A DNA stretch of 64,000 nucleotides, taken from contig RQOL01000699.1 in NCBI GenBank assembly GCA_013076295.1, forward strand, positions 1,984,001-2,048,000, read 5' to 3'. This DNA is from Sanderia malayensis. Taxonomy: Eukaryota > Cnidaria > Scyphozoa > Semaeostomeae > Pelagiidae. Both the position numbers and the translations under genes were made by a program. Shown piece after piece: positions 13,201-26,700 of this stretch (its first letter is position 1; each line of letters begins with the position of its first letter). Under the pieces are notes generated by a model, which was given only the letters and a program-made list of their open reading frames with translations, made no database searches and was not told the origin of the DNA.

Positions 13201-16200
13201 CACAATGAGAAATTAAGTAACACAAATAAAAATTATCCAAAAAAGAAGATTACGACCGAAGAATAATAATCCTAAGTCTATTATACTATGTTGATTTATC
13301 TACTTACTTTTCCTTTCAAGCTTTGATTTTCAATTCGTAGCGAAGACGTTTTCTCTTCAATTTTTTCAATCTTCTCTTCAAGCGAGCTGCACCAATAAAG
13401 AGTATCACAACATCAGTGATTATCAATCACGAATCACAATTCACAAATCACGAATCACGAATAACGAATCACGAATCACGAATCACGAATCGTAATTCAC
13501 AAAAGCAAACAGACAGGCAGAAAACAATTGCTTATAATTCAGTAATCAGCTCAGGGTAATAAACAAAAAATAACAAACCATTCTTTTTCTTTGCTTTCCT
13601 TTTTATACTTTTCATACTCTTCCAATGCCTTGTCGAGATAGGCCTTGGTTTTCTTCACCTCTTCATCCGCTTCGGCAGATGTGACTTGCATAGACTGTTG
13701 CATAAAACTCGATGAAGAGATCTGGTGAGTAAGACCAACAACGCGTTAACGAACATCATGCAGTCAAATGCCTTCAACGGTGGCGGATTATATAACGGCA
13801 TAGAGCATCGTTGAGTGTGATTGATGTAAAATAAAGAGTCACCTCTGGTCGATCCTCAACATTGTAAAGAACTTTGTACATGTCACGTTGCTTCACAAGT
13901 GTGTGGATCTACGAAAAAGATAGATGGACTATTAGCCATGCATAAACAGCCTGAATTACTAGTTTCTCTAAAAGATTTTATCATTTTGTTTCCTTTACAA
14001 AGGTCGAGGAAGCAAAATGATGAAATAGTAGAAGGCTGAGCTCAATTTCGAACTAATAGCTTGCTCTGAGAACAATTACAGGATAACAATTATAGGGTTC
14101 CAAAGAAACAATTCCAACGAGAAGAATTATGAGACAAATCGTAGCAAGAAAAAACACAATATCTTACAATATTCTCTTGTTTCTCCCTCTCTTCCTTCAA
14201 CTGTTTCACTTGATCAAAAGCAAAATCAAGTTTACTGGACAGCTCTTTCATTCTAAAACGAAAAAATAAAGAAATAATAAATAAAGGAGAAGATTCCCAG
14301 CATGTATCTAGCTAAGAAGTGGGGGGGGGGGGGACATGCAAACTAAGAAAATACAAAGACATAGCAAGAGATATTAATAAGTAACATAATAAAGAGTAAA
14401 TACAAAGACTAACTTTTCCGGTGAGCAGTCTTTTTCTTGCTTTTCCCGTTCCTCGCTTAAATCTCTGACAACAGCAAGTAACTTCTGATTTTGTTCCTGC
14501 AGCTCTTCGATATTTCTTAAATAAAAGAAAACATTCTTAGCACAACGAGATCTTCACTAAAACAGCCAGCCACAAATCTGGAAGCCGTAAGCAAGCTCTT
14601 CACTAAAACTTCTAGATCTGAAAACCGTAAATGGTAAAAGTGCTTACCTAAAAGATACCAAGTGTTCAGAAATGACTTGAGACGAACTGGAGACAGTATC
14701 ACTCGAAACAATTGACGGTGTTTCATACTGTGAACTAACCAAGCCACCACGAGCCTCCTCAACTTCTTTTATCAAGATTCGCACCTAAAATACAAATAAA
14801 ATATCATCAATGCACAGTAAAATTCCAATGACACCAACCTTGAAAGGACCTATGAAAGCGGTTCGACTTATGTAGGATTAGAAACTATAAGAAAACACAA
14901 TTTGGTTCGAGTTATTGGAAACTTACAGCATACTCGCCACAGCTAATAATTGTAGTCTGCAGATAATGTTTAATCAAAATAATAAGAATGGGGGTAAAGA
15001 GAATGAATATATAAAAAATAAACTACCTGCTGACCAAGATCTGAGCATAGTACATTTAATCTTTGATTCTCTCTCTTAGCTGCATCAAGTTTTCTCGTGG
15101 CTTCTTCATGTTCTGCTCTAAACCTTTCACATTTCTAGAATTCATACATCACAAGAAAAAAGACACAATTCAATCTTTTATATAGAATTAAATATGATAA
15201 AAATTATGAATAAATAAATATAAAAAATGAAATTAATGATCAGTTGATTGAACCATACCGTCAATGCGGATTCAAACTTAGTTGTTAGATTCTCAATGGT
15301 CTTTAAACACGATTCATAATCTTCCTTTTGATGTTGTAATATCGGTGCTTTCTCTTCGATTTCCTAACCAATAACAACACGATTTCATCAAATATAATTG
15401 AAAACAAGCAGACAATAACATCAAAATAAAAAAAGCCATTAAGAAGAGAATGAAGAAGAGTTGAGTTGAAGAAAAGATTGCAGGAACAAGCAAATATTTT
15501 ACTTTTAACATCATAAAACAATATTTGTTCCAGTACCAATAAAAGATAAGATGATGGAAACATGAATTAGAAGTGGTAAAAATGAATACAAACCTGAAGA
15601 ATTTGGTCGAGGTATTGCTTCAGTCTTGCATTCTCATCCTTTTGTACTTCAAGTTCGTCAGAAACTGTCACGTATTCACTGTAAATCTATCAATCAAAGA
15701 AGCATATTTTCAAATTTACACACCGGGTGATATGGGAAGGAATTTTACGCTTTAATGTCCCTGGGTGAGCCAACAGAAATTGAAGAAATCTAGCCACGAA
15801 TTGAGCATGACCTGCACCAGGTATGCATAGTTGTCTCAAATCGTCAAAATGGCGCACGTTAGTAAGAACCACATGCTTGCTGAAATCCAGAGAGAAAATA
15901 AAGTGGGACAAATGGTTACCTGAGTTAGTGTCATTCCCTTCTTGATCAAAGCACTGGCCACTGCAGCTGAAGGAGAGAGTTGATCAAGCGATTCCTTGCT
16001 TAAAGTCGGTGCTACGACACAAAACAAACATATTTGTTGAACATCCACCCCTCGCACGTTCTACTCTCTTCGTTGATAAGCTATATGAAATGGCTTATCG
16101 CAGAACGGTTTCCGTGCTTGGAATCAAATGAATGGCTGCGTACCCTTCTTTCTTGCCACTTCGAGAAGATCGTTGGCATTTTCCAACTCATTGACTAACT

Positions 16201-19200
16201 GCTTGATTTTCACGTCTGTGAATAGAGTGAAAGAGAGTGAAATATTGAGAAAAGATAATTCGATCTTCGATGCAATTGTAAACCAAAGCTGATACGAAAG
16301 TTATAAATTAAGAAATATAAGATCAAATTATCATATCACTGGGTTAATATATTGTATTATATTGTCTTATAGTATATTATATTATATTAGATTAAATTAT
16401 ATGATGTAGTTATGAGGGAAAAATGTGACATACCAAACTCTTTAACTTCAGCTTTTCTGTCTGTTTCGACCAGCTCAAGTTCTGACGTCAATTGAGTATT
16501 TCCTGGTGCATGAAACATAAGAAATCACAACCAAAACAAATATTATAGAATAAAAGAGTTGCAGAAAGTAGAACTGAAAGGGGGAAGGAGGGGGGGAGGA
16601 GGGGGGAACAACTTATAAAGAAAAGCATCTTCGCAAAAAGAATATTGCCACGTGATCAGAGACGCATCTCTCGAAACGTCGCACTCATAAACACTGCTGT
16701 TCATGGCATGATAAGCTTCTATTCTTATCACCACAACAACATTCAAACACAGACATATTCACAAGAATCGATAGCATTAGAAATCTGGAAAAATAGGAAA
16801 TAAAAGATCAAAATTTTTCATACGTTCTTCTGCTTTGTTATATAATTTTTTCAGTTCCTCAAGCGCCACTGTCATTTCAGTTATTTTTCTTTTACTATGT
16901 TCAGAAGATTCCTTTAAAATTAGAAAGGCATTAAATAAAACATCTATATCTCCTTATTTTAAATTAATTACCTACGATATATAATCATCGCTTTATTTCA
17001 AAGGGCGTTCTTTTAAAAAGGGCGCTTATTCGAGAAAATGCGGTATAAAAATAGCGATAAGAGAAGAAAACATTGGATTGCTGAAAATATTTTCGCGTGA
17101 CAATGGAATTAAATGCTCTCACCTTATAAAGCTCAACCAATTTTGTTTTTGCAGCAAGCTCTCTTTCCATGTGGTCTTCAGACTTTGCCATTTCTTCTCT
17201 CGCCTGAAAAGAGTCGTAAATAGCACGATAATACAAAGACAATATTAATAAGTCACGCTATCTCGCGTAGTGACACCACCTCACAAGGACAGATAGCATG
17301 ATAGCGGCAGCGAAAATATCAACAATTCAAAATGAAAATGAAACCTGTTTCAGTCTTTCAATAAGTTTGATGATCTTCTCCTCTTGCTCCTCTGAAGTTT
17401 TTGTAACATTCTCCAAGTTACTTTGCAATATCTGAATCTACAACAACGAGAAAATGTTATACTGTAAAGGCTTTTGAATTACAATTCCCCTGAAGGTGTT
17501 ATACTGTAAAGGCTCTATTAAGCCCTGGGGGGTACTTATTTAATTTTCAAGATTCCAGAGGGGGTTTATTATAGAGGGGGGCTAAACAGGAAGAGGGACT
17601 GAATAGATAAGGGAATTAATAGAGCTATTACGGTACATTGAATAAAAAAATTGTTTTTAGGGTACAAGAGAAAAACAAACCTCTTTTGCTTGTTTATCAC
17701 ACATTGCTTGCAAATCCAAAACTTCATTGGCCTGCAAAAAAAGTCAAGAATAAAAAAAACTATTTTCAAAGCAATAAAATGTTCAATAATAAATGTTTAT
17801 TTAACATTTCTTTCAAATTTATACTACCTTGTTTTTCTTAATTTCAATTAATTCATCTGCCTTAGCATTTAGCTCTGCACTCAAATGTGCATTTTGACTT
17901 GTTAGAAGATCTTTCTCTTGTTCCAATCTCTTCAGCTTAAACTTTAACGAAATTCAGATGAAGGGTTAAAATTGAACAACTCTTTACTTGATACATTTTA
18001 GAGATGCTCAGAGATGCGTTGTTTAATAAATCTATCCATTCTTACCTCTTTTGTGAATTCACTGCTTTTAATTTCATCAAGCTTGGACTAAAAACCCAAC
18101 ACAATTTCAATTTCAAGTCAACATACTATCAAAGAACTTTAACCTGAAGTTGTAAGCAAGTTAAATGGGTAGCTTTAGCTATACTACTTACCTGAGCTTC
18201 ATATTTTGCATTGGTTGTGTCTGATAACTTCTTTGACATGGATTTCCATTCCTCTGCAAAAAATGTCAAAAGTGTCATCATATTATTCATCTATATTCAC
18301 AACTCTACACTCATTGATAAGCAGTTGACTGTATAAGACTTGATTTAAAGGCACCAGAAATCTATCTATATGCTACTGTACACGACCAAATAATTTGTAT
18401 TGCGTAGAATCAACGAATCAGAGAACCAGGGGGAATCATTTGAAAACGGTAAACGTACCATTAAGACGATCCACTTCCTTTCCTTTCTTTTCCAGTAACT
18501 CAACAAGTGCCACTTTTCCATCTTCAAGTTCTGCATTGCTTTTAAGAGCTTTGTTCTGGGAAAGAAACATATCAAAAGTTACTCAAATTCACTTACTCAT
18601 CATCAACACGACCTTTGTTGATAGAAGAAAAGAACAAATCACAATAAACCTACATAGTTTGTATGGAGATCTGTCTTTTCATCATCAAGACTTCTTATAA
18701 TTGCTTGTTTTTCCTCTAATGAGTTCCCTTGAAAAAACACACAAAAATATTCGAAGACTACCAAGTAGTGTCAGCTAGCAAGCTACAGGTCCTATTGAGA
18801 TACAATTTAACTGATAGAGTAGTTGGAATCTTCAATTTTATGTTAGGCGGGCAACACAAATATGTTATGTTAGTGTCATCTTGAACTCAAATTTTCGGTC
18901 GGGCGGTCGGTCGGCATAAAATTTTCTTGATTTTTTCGAAATATTTAAAAAATGAGCCTAAATTTGAAAAATCTTCCAATCGAAGGAATTTTAAAACTAG
19001 GCCTACACCTGATTCGAAGTTCAGATAGCCATTTTTATTTTGAAAGCATGCACGAAGTTACAAAAGTTACACGTATTATAAAACTTTTCAATTCAGACAG
19101 CGAAACATTTTTCTTTTATATTTCGTGTTCGACATATCTTCAAACATTCTTCACACATCATCTGAAAAGGATGTCATTTTAAATGACGCCCGACCCAAAA

Positions 19201-20044
19201 ATCCGGATTTTTTTGTTTAGAATTATGGTCGGTCGGGTGACACTAACATAACATATTTGTGTTGCCCGCCTTATATATAACATAATAATATAAAGAGGCT
19301 AACCTTGTTCCTCCAATAGTTTTTTCACCCTTGATCCCTCTGATGTCTCTTTTTCTAATTTGCTGTTGCAAGAAATCAATTGCTTTTCCAGCTGACTGAG
19401 TTGATGTTCTAAAAAAAAATTCAATTTTTTGGGATGTTATTAAATCTTTTGAGCCATTTTCAACCTTTATAATATACTTTCTATTTCTATCTAATTTTGT
19501 TGTCAACAAATAGGTGTCCACACATCCGCAAATTGTAAAATATTTTTTAATAAATCTTGACCAGATTTAAATTTTGCATTCTATAAAAATATATGTTGGA
19601 AAAACCACAATAAAAGCAAAAGCAACAGGTATATGCTAACACATTTTACTGCCAAAGCCAAGCGAGCCACCCACAAATCCAAAGGAAAAATCGGGGCTTC
19701 TCAGCCAGGCCAGCCTTTGAAGTGCATACATTCCAGTCCAGCCCCGCCCCCTTCCCAAAACGGCGTACTATCAAGGAACTTTTTTTCACAAAAAGATGTC
19801 AAAACTTTCCCGAAAAGCCCCAAGATTATGACTCCTTAATCATTTACGTAAAATGGTAATTCTTTTTCACTTCACCTGCATTTAATCTTTGCTTCCTGAG
19901 AGCATGCATGCCATGTTTTGCAACATCCTTCACTTCAGCTAGAGAATTAAGGTCTTGTTTTACATTTATTATATCAAACGATGCTTCATTCTTCTCGTCA
20001 TACTTTTCAAGTAGTTGTTTAAGCTTTGTTTCAAGCGCTTCCAT
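1288..20044 (-). CDS. TPR: Nucleoprotein TPR, nuclear pore basket protein
   Basis: TPR is the large coiled-coil protein that builds the nuclear basket of the pore and acts in mRNA export and spindle-checkpoint tethering. The gene has about 50 short exons. The chosen start is the ATG at 20042-20044 (MEALETKLKQ), with exon 1 at 19876-20044 and exon 2 at 19304-19408. The frame stays open and coiled-coil through most of the gene. Family-specific stretches are visible: LSPSAAVASALIKKGMTLTQ near 15.9-16.0 kb, VKQRDMYKVLYNVEDRPE near 13.85 kb, LLTNLQTIQ near 12.6 kb, and RREKEIAETKCEAAQSESIR near 9.15 kb. The large exon at about 5272-5949 begins the low-complexity C-terminal tail. Asp/Glu-rich exons follow near 4.25-4.5, 3.94-4.16 and 2.0-2.2 kb, and a conserved SDGFAEAVRFDL lies near 3.2 kb. 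The last exon is 1288-1409, ending RRTVLAGV then TAG. I estimate over 2,000 residues. Several small C-terminal exons are not precisely bounded. Confidence 0.93.
3720..3910. mobile_element. MITE family B, copy 1, in a TPR intron
   Basis: A 191 bp element with terminal inverted repeats. It opens taccgtatttcctctaatta and closes attagaggaaatacggta, with GCGCC/GGCGC motifs just inside each end. It encodes nothing. A second near-full copy lies at about 24830-25017 and an end fragment at about 17000-17045. The size and structure fit a non-autonomous DNA transposon. Confidence 0.85.
6338..6440. repeat. AAATAAAC/AAACAAAC-type simple repeat in a TPR intron
   Basis: Low-complexity run of aaataaa, aaacaaac and aatgaatg words between TPR exons. 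It is non-coding. Confidence 0.7.
9231..9255 (+). repeat. (GATA)n microsatellite
   Basis: About five to six tandem GATA-type tetranucleotides (gatagataaatagatagatagataa) in a TPR intron. Confidence 0.8.
9998..10149. mobile_element. MITE family A, copy 1, in a TPR intron
   Basis: An element of about 152 bp with terminal inverted repeats: tacagtaaacacccacgta at the left, and a mirrored right end finishing gcgggtatttactgta. Both ends carry the dinucleotide TA, as expected for Tc1/mariner-type insertion. The interior contains the words caatagtctattg and aacaatag. A near-identical copy is at 62994-63146 in a BMS1 intron. Degraded copies are at about 11918-12043 (opposite orientation) and 55539-55645. 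Confidence 0.85.
11918..12043. mobile_element. MITE family A, degraded copy in reverse orientation
   Basis: Starts tagtaaaaacccacatata and contains aaaacaatcgaagaaacaat and aacaataggccattg. These match the reverse complement of the family A element at 9998-10149, with many substitutions and no clean right end. Confidence 0.6.
13425..13500 (+). repeat. Tandem (CGAATCA)n repeat
   Basis: About eight copies of a 7-8 bp word (cacgaat) in a row, in the intron next to the TPR exon ending near 13308-13387. It is non-coding. Confidence 0.8.
14321..14333 (+). repeat. Poly-G run of 13
   Basis: A homopolymer of 13 G on the plus strand inside a TPR intron. The length should be treated as uncertain because homopolymers are prone to sequencing error. 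Confidence 0.8.
16580..16606 (+). repeat. G-rich run, potential G-quadruplex
   Basis: Successive G runs of about 5, 7 and 6, with GG between them, in 27 bases of a TPR intron. The G-rich strand is the plus strand, which is the template strand for TPR. Quadruplex formation is only inferred from the pattern. Confidence 0.5.
17000..17045. mobile_element. MITE family B, end fragment
   Basis: Ends gggcgcttattcgagaaaat then gcggta, matching the right terminus of the family B elements at 3720-3910 and 24830-25017. The left portion is absent or unrecognisable. Confidence 0.6.
18846..19270. mobile_element. MITE family C, 425 bp, with long terminal inverted repeats
   Basis: The left end ggcgggcaacacaaatatgt and the right end acatatttgtgttgcccgcc are exact inverted copies. 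The match continues inward through ttatgttagtgtca. The trinucleotide TTA flanks both sides (18843-18845 and 19271-19273), consistent with a 3 bp target duplication. It lies in the TPR intron between coding exons 3 and 2. The 76-codon open frame inside (18952-19182) has no recognisable domain and I do not call it a gene. Confidence 0.88.
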
Positions 20045-20746
20045 GCTTATTGCGCTAAACTTCGGCTTATTTTGGGAAGATAATGGTAACTTCCTGAGAA
20101 AAATAGGCCGCCATCCAAAACTTTCTTTCGCACGAGGAGTAAGTACGTGCATGAGAGAGAGGTTTAATGAAAAAGTCTTCTCCAGAACGAGACAAAATTT
20201 TAGTTCGATCGAATTTATAGTTGGATTATAATGGATTAACATGGATTAACATGGATGAATCAGAAGACTGAAAAGATAGCTGAATCGAGTCAATCGAAAA
20301 AAAGTAATATAAACAGGATTAAAATTTTTAAAAATTGTAAACAACGGTCAACTGATTTAAACTATACATGCATGATAATAAAAAATAAAACTTAACAAAC
20401 AAGGGTAAATAACAAAAATGATTTCTTAAATGTGCATAAAAGCCAGCAAAATTTTGTGTACAACTAATTCTGTGTTCATGTTCAAAATACATATATCCGT
20501 TAAAAACTGTTCAAAGCACCCAGACCAGATTAAGTTGGTGCAAAAATTACATGCAACATTTTAGTTAAATATTCAAGCAAACATAACGTTGTAAAACAGA
20601 GAAAGTTTTCTGGTTCAAACAACTTTTGTTGAGCAACATAACTTGTAACGTTTTGCCAGCTGAGAACCATGTTGGTGAAATCTTGAGAATATATTAAACA
20701 GGGGTATCTTGACTGGCAGCTGTGAACTTGCGGGGTTGTAGAGTGA
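20045..20746. promoter_or_regulatory. TPR upstream region and STAG 3' flank
   Basis: About 700 bases separate the TPR start (20044) from the proposed STAG stop (20747). Both genes are on the minus strand, so this gap must hold the STAG 3' UTR and the TPR promoter. The in-frame codons above 20044 (to 20242) are less conserved in character than MEAL onward, so I treat them as 5' UTR. No TATA box or known factor site stands out. Confidence 0.4.
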
Positions 20747-23700
20747 TCACAGAAGAGAGGGTAGATCTGTCTCCTAGGGTTAAAAGATAATATGAATAAG
20801 AAAAGACTGAAAGAAAATGATAAACATTGAAGAAATCAAATGAAATGGGAAACGAAAATGCCTGAGATAAATTGAGCCACCCCCAAGAGACAATAGGGGC
20901 TATAGTACCCCCCCCCCCCTCCCCCAAAGAGACAATAGGGGCTATAGTACTTTCAGCTTACCGAACTTTCAGGATCAGCCGTTGTTGGCTCTTCTGTTTC
21001 TTGGAACAAATCATTGGGGAATTCTCGTTTTTGTCTTTTTCGTGGCGCTTCGCTCGATACCTCGGTTGCCTTCGGGAGAATTCAGAAGCATGAGTAATTA
21101 AAACGTTTACATCATAATCCACAGTACAGATGGAATTTAAATTCAATCAACACGATGCCTCCCCCGTCCAATACGATATGTTGTATTGAAATTCATTCAG
21201 GATTCAGGGTGTAATGTCCAAGCTATGAAACACACCTGAATAAGTTCGTTTTCACTGCTGTCTTCTTCAATTTGATCGTCACTATCATCAATGTCAGAAA
21301 CCGATCGTCTGTTTTCAAGAAATGATAAAATCAATGTGTCATAAAAGAATAGCACTGTTAATGGAATTTAAAGGGTGACAGGAGATATGGGGGCATACCC
21401 TCGTTTCGCTGGAGTGATCGATCTTGATGCATAACTTCGTTTTGGCTGTTTAGGATGTTTCGAAGTGGGCTGGCTTGCTAACCAAGAAGCTTGGGATGAT
21501 TCGGGGGGCTTGGAACTGTCAAGAGAAAATGATGGATTCTAGTAGGAAAAATGATTGTCTAAGAAAATTTCCACTTGAAAAAGAACGAAATCTTCAGGAG
21601 TAGCAAGAACTCTCTAAAGGATTGACAAGAACTCTCTAATAGGAGTAACAAGATCTCTCTAACAAGAGTAAGAAGAACTCTCTAATAGGAGTAAGAAGAA
21701 CTCTCTAAAAGAAGTAACAAAAACTCTCTAATAGGAGCAAGAAGAACTCTCTAAAAGGAGTAACAAGAACCCTCTAAAAGGAGTAACAAAAACTCTCTAA
21801 AAGGAGTAACAAGAACTCCCTTGGAGTACAAACTCTCTGAGAATAAGAACTCTCTGGAAGTGAAGAGACTCATGATAAAAAAAATTAATTCTGAAAAATC
21901 ACTCTTTAAAAAGAGTAAGAGATTGTATACAGCAAATAATTCTTGAAAGAAAGACTTACTTGACAAAATCTACATCACTACTTTCCTCTTCATTGTCAGC
22001 TTGGTCTGGTGACTCAGTCTGACTTGTGTCCACATTGATATTCCTATCCATAATCTAAAAGAAACCACAACATGAGCATTGCTGATCCAAGACAAGATCT
22101 ATCCATATAGCACGGGTAATCAAACATTGATTTGTTACTGGACTGAAGCAAACTCTGCCAGGGAAAGACAAGCTCTAAAAACTAACTTGAAATGCCGGAT
22201 CTTTTGGTCTTCCTCGATTTCTTGGTGAAGATCTCGTCGATTCATCGGAATTAACTGATATCTGTTCACTTCGTTTTCGTCTTTGAAGAATGCGAGTTGC
22301 CTCTTCTTCAGAAGAATCGTCTTCATCGGCTAATCTTGATGAAACCGGTTCGGCTTGATGGTTGCTGTCTTCCTGTCTCTTTGCATTCATCCAATGACCA
22401 GGTTTTGCTGGAGCTAAGCAAACAATAACAACAAATTAACACCATACAACTTCCCATAGAGTTCCAATCTTTCTCGTTGTCTTTATGACATATCATGAGA
22501 GTGCATGGGTAGTGCGATGATCTCCATCGGTGTGATGCCTTATAGGTTTTGCTGATTAATATGTAGAAGTAGAAGAATACATTGCAACTTGCATAAAAGA
22601 CACTGAACATAATTGAAATCAAAGACCTCCAAGTTTAAACGAGAACACATGACAAGTATATATCATATACGAATTTAAGTGAATCCAAGCAAAACATGCT
22701 CCCACCTTTTCCCAAGGACAACTTCTTCTTAGCTCTTCCTCTTCCGACCGATCCTCGCTTTGATTTTGGGTGGATATTTGATTGAGCAACTCCTTCCATT
22801 TCGTCTGCAAAACAAGGGAACAATGCAGTTATACGACTGTAAAACACCTGCCTTATCGTCCTTTTCAAATTGCTCAGAACATCATCAAATACTACCTCAC
22901 GAAAGCATCCCGAAAATAAATTGAAAGACAATGTAAAGTGATAAAGCATGTTACGTGTTACATGAAGAAAATGCACGTTACATGAAGAGAATGCAAGAAA
23001 GGATGAACTCAAGTACGTTTCAAAAGTATGCAATGTCTTACCATGCTGTTGCTCAGAAGGAGCCTGCACGTCTTTATCCTCAGCCATTATTCCATTTCTG
23101 TACAACATCAATGGAGTCCAAGGATCGCCAGTTTTCTGCAGATATTTCTTGATTCTTTCATTGAGGAATGGAAGACTAAGAGAACAAAAGAAATGTTGCC
23201 AAAACACATTTACAAAACCTGTTCAAGAAATTTCACGCTGTTCAAGAAATGTTTGAGTGTCAACTTACATGCCGTGTTTTCCTCGCCGATCCAGATGATT
23301 AAGTCGATATGTCAGTTCATGCAATACCTCTAAGAATGCGAGATTTGGAGGCACACCTTCAGGCACTGCGTTCGCAAGAGCATAGACAATGCCTTCTCTA
23401 TGACCAAGAGAAAAACATAAGGCATTAAAATATGGAAGTCACATTTGTGTATTCGCAGGGTTAAGTTGGCTTTCAAGGCGTCTCAAAGCAGATTGAGAAA
23501 GTTAGCTGAAGATATCTAAAGCTGAAAGACTCGAATACCTGTGGAAGGTTAACGTGCATTTTCTCGCAGAGTCTGTGCTTGTATTCACTCCAAGCATCAA
23601 AGCGAATCGTCTTGCAAGGTCCTAGAACCAAAGAGAACCAATCTAAATAACTTTTACAAGCTTATAATAACAAATAGAGAGCTAGAAAGACAAAATATAC

Positions 23701-26700
23701 AATATGAAATATAATTCATAGCTTCGAAAATGAGTTTTAATTAAAAATAAAAGAAATAGCGACCTTGAGAGATCTGAATCCGTCGGATTTCTTATCAATA
23801 TCACCACCTTGTTCCTCTCGCAGGATTTCAAAGGCCTTTAGCAACAAAAAAGAAGAAAATAAATGTGACGACAAATGACTAGACTCATTACATTGCGTCC
23901 CTGTGCTTAGCTCGACTCTCGCTAACCTGTTGGTGGAGCGAAGGAATGAGCAAAAACACAGGGACGCAATGTAATGAGTCTAACAAACGACAACATTAAT
24001 GCAAGCAATGCATTGTATTTTTCTACGTTGTACTGTACACCCGGCATAGCTTCACGGGTAATGCTGAATTCCAATGGCAGACAGTAAAACTCAGGGGCGA
24101 ATGTAAACAAGAATGATCTTCAAGATTAAAACAGCGTATTGGCAGGGCGCATTAAGTCCCCGCCAACCTCGAGCCCAGGGCTACAATGTAAACAGTTGTG
24201 GCCATGTCAGCAAAGCTAGAAGGGCCCTGGGTTCGAAGTTGAGTCCCCGCATTTAAGAAACAGACATAAAAGAGACTTGATCTTGCTTGCTTGCAAATAA
24301 AAATAGGAGAGACAATGGTCTTTAGTGCAAAAAGAGTAGACTGTACCAAAAAGTCTTATGCGGGGACATACTGCATAAATACCATGAGATAATTACCTGT
24401 TTCAGACTTGTGAGTAGAGTTTTGACAAATGCAATCGCATTGATCTCCTTGGCCTTAGCCATCGTGTGCTTGATTATGTCCGAGTATTCTGAGTACGCCT
24501 GTCATGAAGAAAAAACATTGCAGTGCATTACAATTAGGATGCCCCCGTGTCAAAGTATGGATTCACGGTGCATTTGAATGTGAAAGAGTTGGAAAACTGG
24601 GGGTGGTGGTAGTTCTACTGACCCGTATGAGCTGTGCAAACATCGGAGCTGCAAGGGTCATGTCAAAGATGTTGAAAATAATCAGTTTGCAAAAAGCTGC
24701 GAGAATCGTTCGCTTTTCATTTAGTTCGACTGCTTTTTTATCATCCTCTGAAATAAAAAGAAAACAAGACTTCAGTCAAGATCTCTAGCTAAAGGTTAAA
24801 ATGATAAATTCTCTTAAATGATAGGTTATTCTGTATTTCCTCTAATTAGCGCCCACCCTCTTTTAACCGCCCCCTCCAATAAGCGCCCAAACTAAAATCA
24901 AAAGTGTGAACGAATTCTTAAATTTTCACTGTTTCGTTCAAATAATTTTGCCAAATATTTTTTAATTTTGCAACATATTTAATAAGAGCCCGGGCGCTTA
25001 TTAGAGGAAACATAGTAGTCTATAACACCATGCCCTCGTCTCTTCAAACGACAATGAAAAATCAATGAACAACGTCCCTAATCAATACACTTCTGTCTTG
25101 GTTCCAGAGAACATTGCTTCTTGGGAGATATTAAACAAAGATTCTTAGTTCTGTTACCTTTTCGGATACATGGAGTGTTATTTCTGTTATTTGTTGGTTA
25201 TAGGAATGAAAATAAGAAAAATGAAAATTCAAACCTTCGTCATCATCAGCCAACTCATCGTCGTCATCGACAGTGGCAAAAACACGTGACATCACATAGT
25301 CTCTCATGCGTATCTGCACACTGCTATCAGCTTCATAGACGAGAGAAGTCAATAAAGGAGCTGTAAGACAGAAATCAAAGGAAATTATTAAAACAATGAT
25401 AAGCAAGAACAATGATACTAAAATGATCTGCATTGAAAATAGAAAACTCTTTGCGACGTTTCAAGTAACAGCATGGTGAACAGGCAAGCTACAAACCAAT
25501 GCACAAGATGCCTAAGCATAATGCCTGATCGGTACTGTGTAGTATAAATGTAGATGAAGTTGCGGGTATCTTGCGTGGAAAGTTTGAGTGGCGTAACGGG
25601 ACAGTTTGGGGCCCTTAGGAGTATTTTGCTCGGGGGCCCTTTCACATGGAGAATTTTTCAAGAAAATAGATCTTGAAAAAGCCTGTCTATTGAAAACAAT
25701 TGGGGGGTCCTTAGAAGTTGCTCTATCCCCAACCTGTGGAGTACTGCTTGCTCGGTGAATAACGAGCTACTTGGTGAGTTATTGGCCCAGCATATACGCC
25801 ACGCGTGTCTTGCAAATATATAACATGATAAGAAGAGTGTGTTTTACATGGCTTCTGGGTGAAATACCAATTCACAAACTCACCCTTGTTTTGAAGCTGC
25901 CTTGCAAAGAACACTAGCAAATCGCTGAGAATTAAAAAAGCCTGCAAGAAGAAAAGCTCTCTTAATGAGTGAACAAGCAAAATCATTCCATGAAGGTCTG
26001 TTCTCAATAGCACCGACACAAACACAGTCAGATTGCATCGCTAATAGATTAGAGACATTGGATACCTCTTTGCTAATCGCATCAGTTGTATGCTGCATGA
26101 CTTCGCAGAGCTGACTGATGAAAGTTGTTAGGCGCTTCTTCAAGGCTTTCAAATCGGACTAGGGAAAAATACAAGGTATAATGTATTAAGAGGGTATATA
26201 GCAAATTATGATAACAGCTTATAGAGTGTTGTACAACTAAAAAAGTTGAAGCTGTCCAAGATATTGACATTGATGATATTAATAAACATTTTTATCGTTA
26301 ACCAGTGCAGTGAATGACTAAGAAATGCGAAAGTTCCTACATGATATAGATATAACAGGTTAGTATGTTTAATCGGGACCGACCTTTGAAGGTTGACTTG
26401 GATCCAAATCGACCAGACTCCAAAGAATCGAAGTATGCATAGAGCTGAGTGACAATTTGAAAATCTGAAAATAGAAAAAAGGCTCGTTGGTGTAAGCATC
26501 TTGAATTGACGTAGTAGAAACCCGAGTTTCTGAAGAGGAAATTAAAAATTGTGTGATAAGGTTTGGCTACCTCTTCGTCCAAAGAATCCTTGAGACCTTG
26601 CTCAATGATACCGTGTAAGTCTTTCTGTAATCCCCAGGCTCGTAAATCGTGTGGTCTGATGGAAAAAGAAACAAATACAATGCTGTACCCCCGGCAAAAG

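Noticed and set aside
18952..19182. 76-codon frame inside the family C MITE
   Set aside because: There is no transposase motif and the element is too small; non-autonomous status is more likely.
22635..23207. 190-codon minus-strand frame as a separate gene
   Set aside because: It contains a STAG exon ([12 protein letters not shown]) extended through introns; the remainder is intronic.
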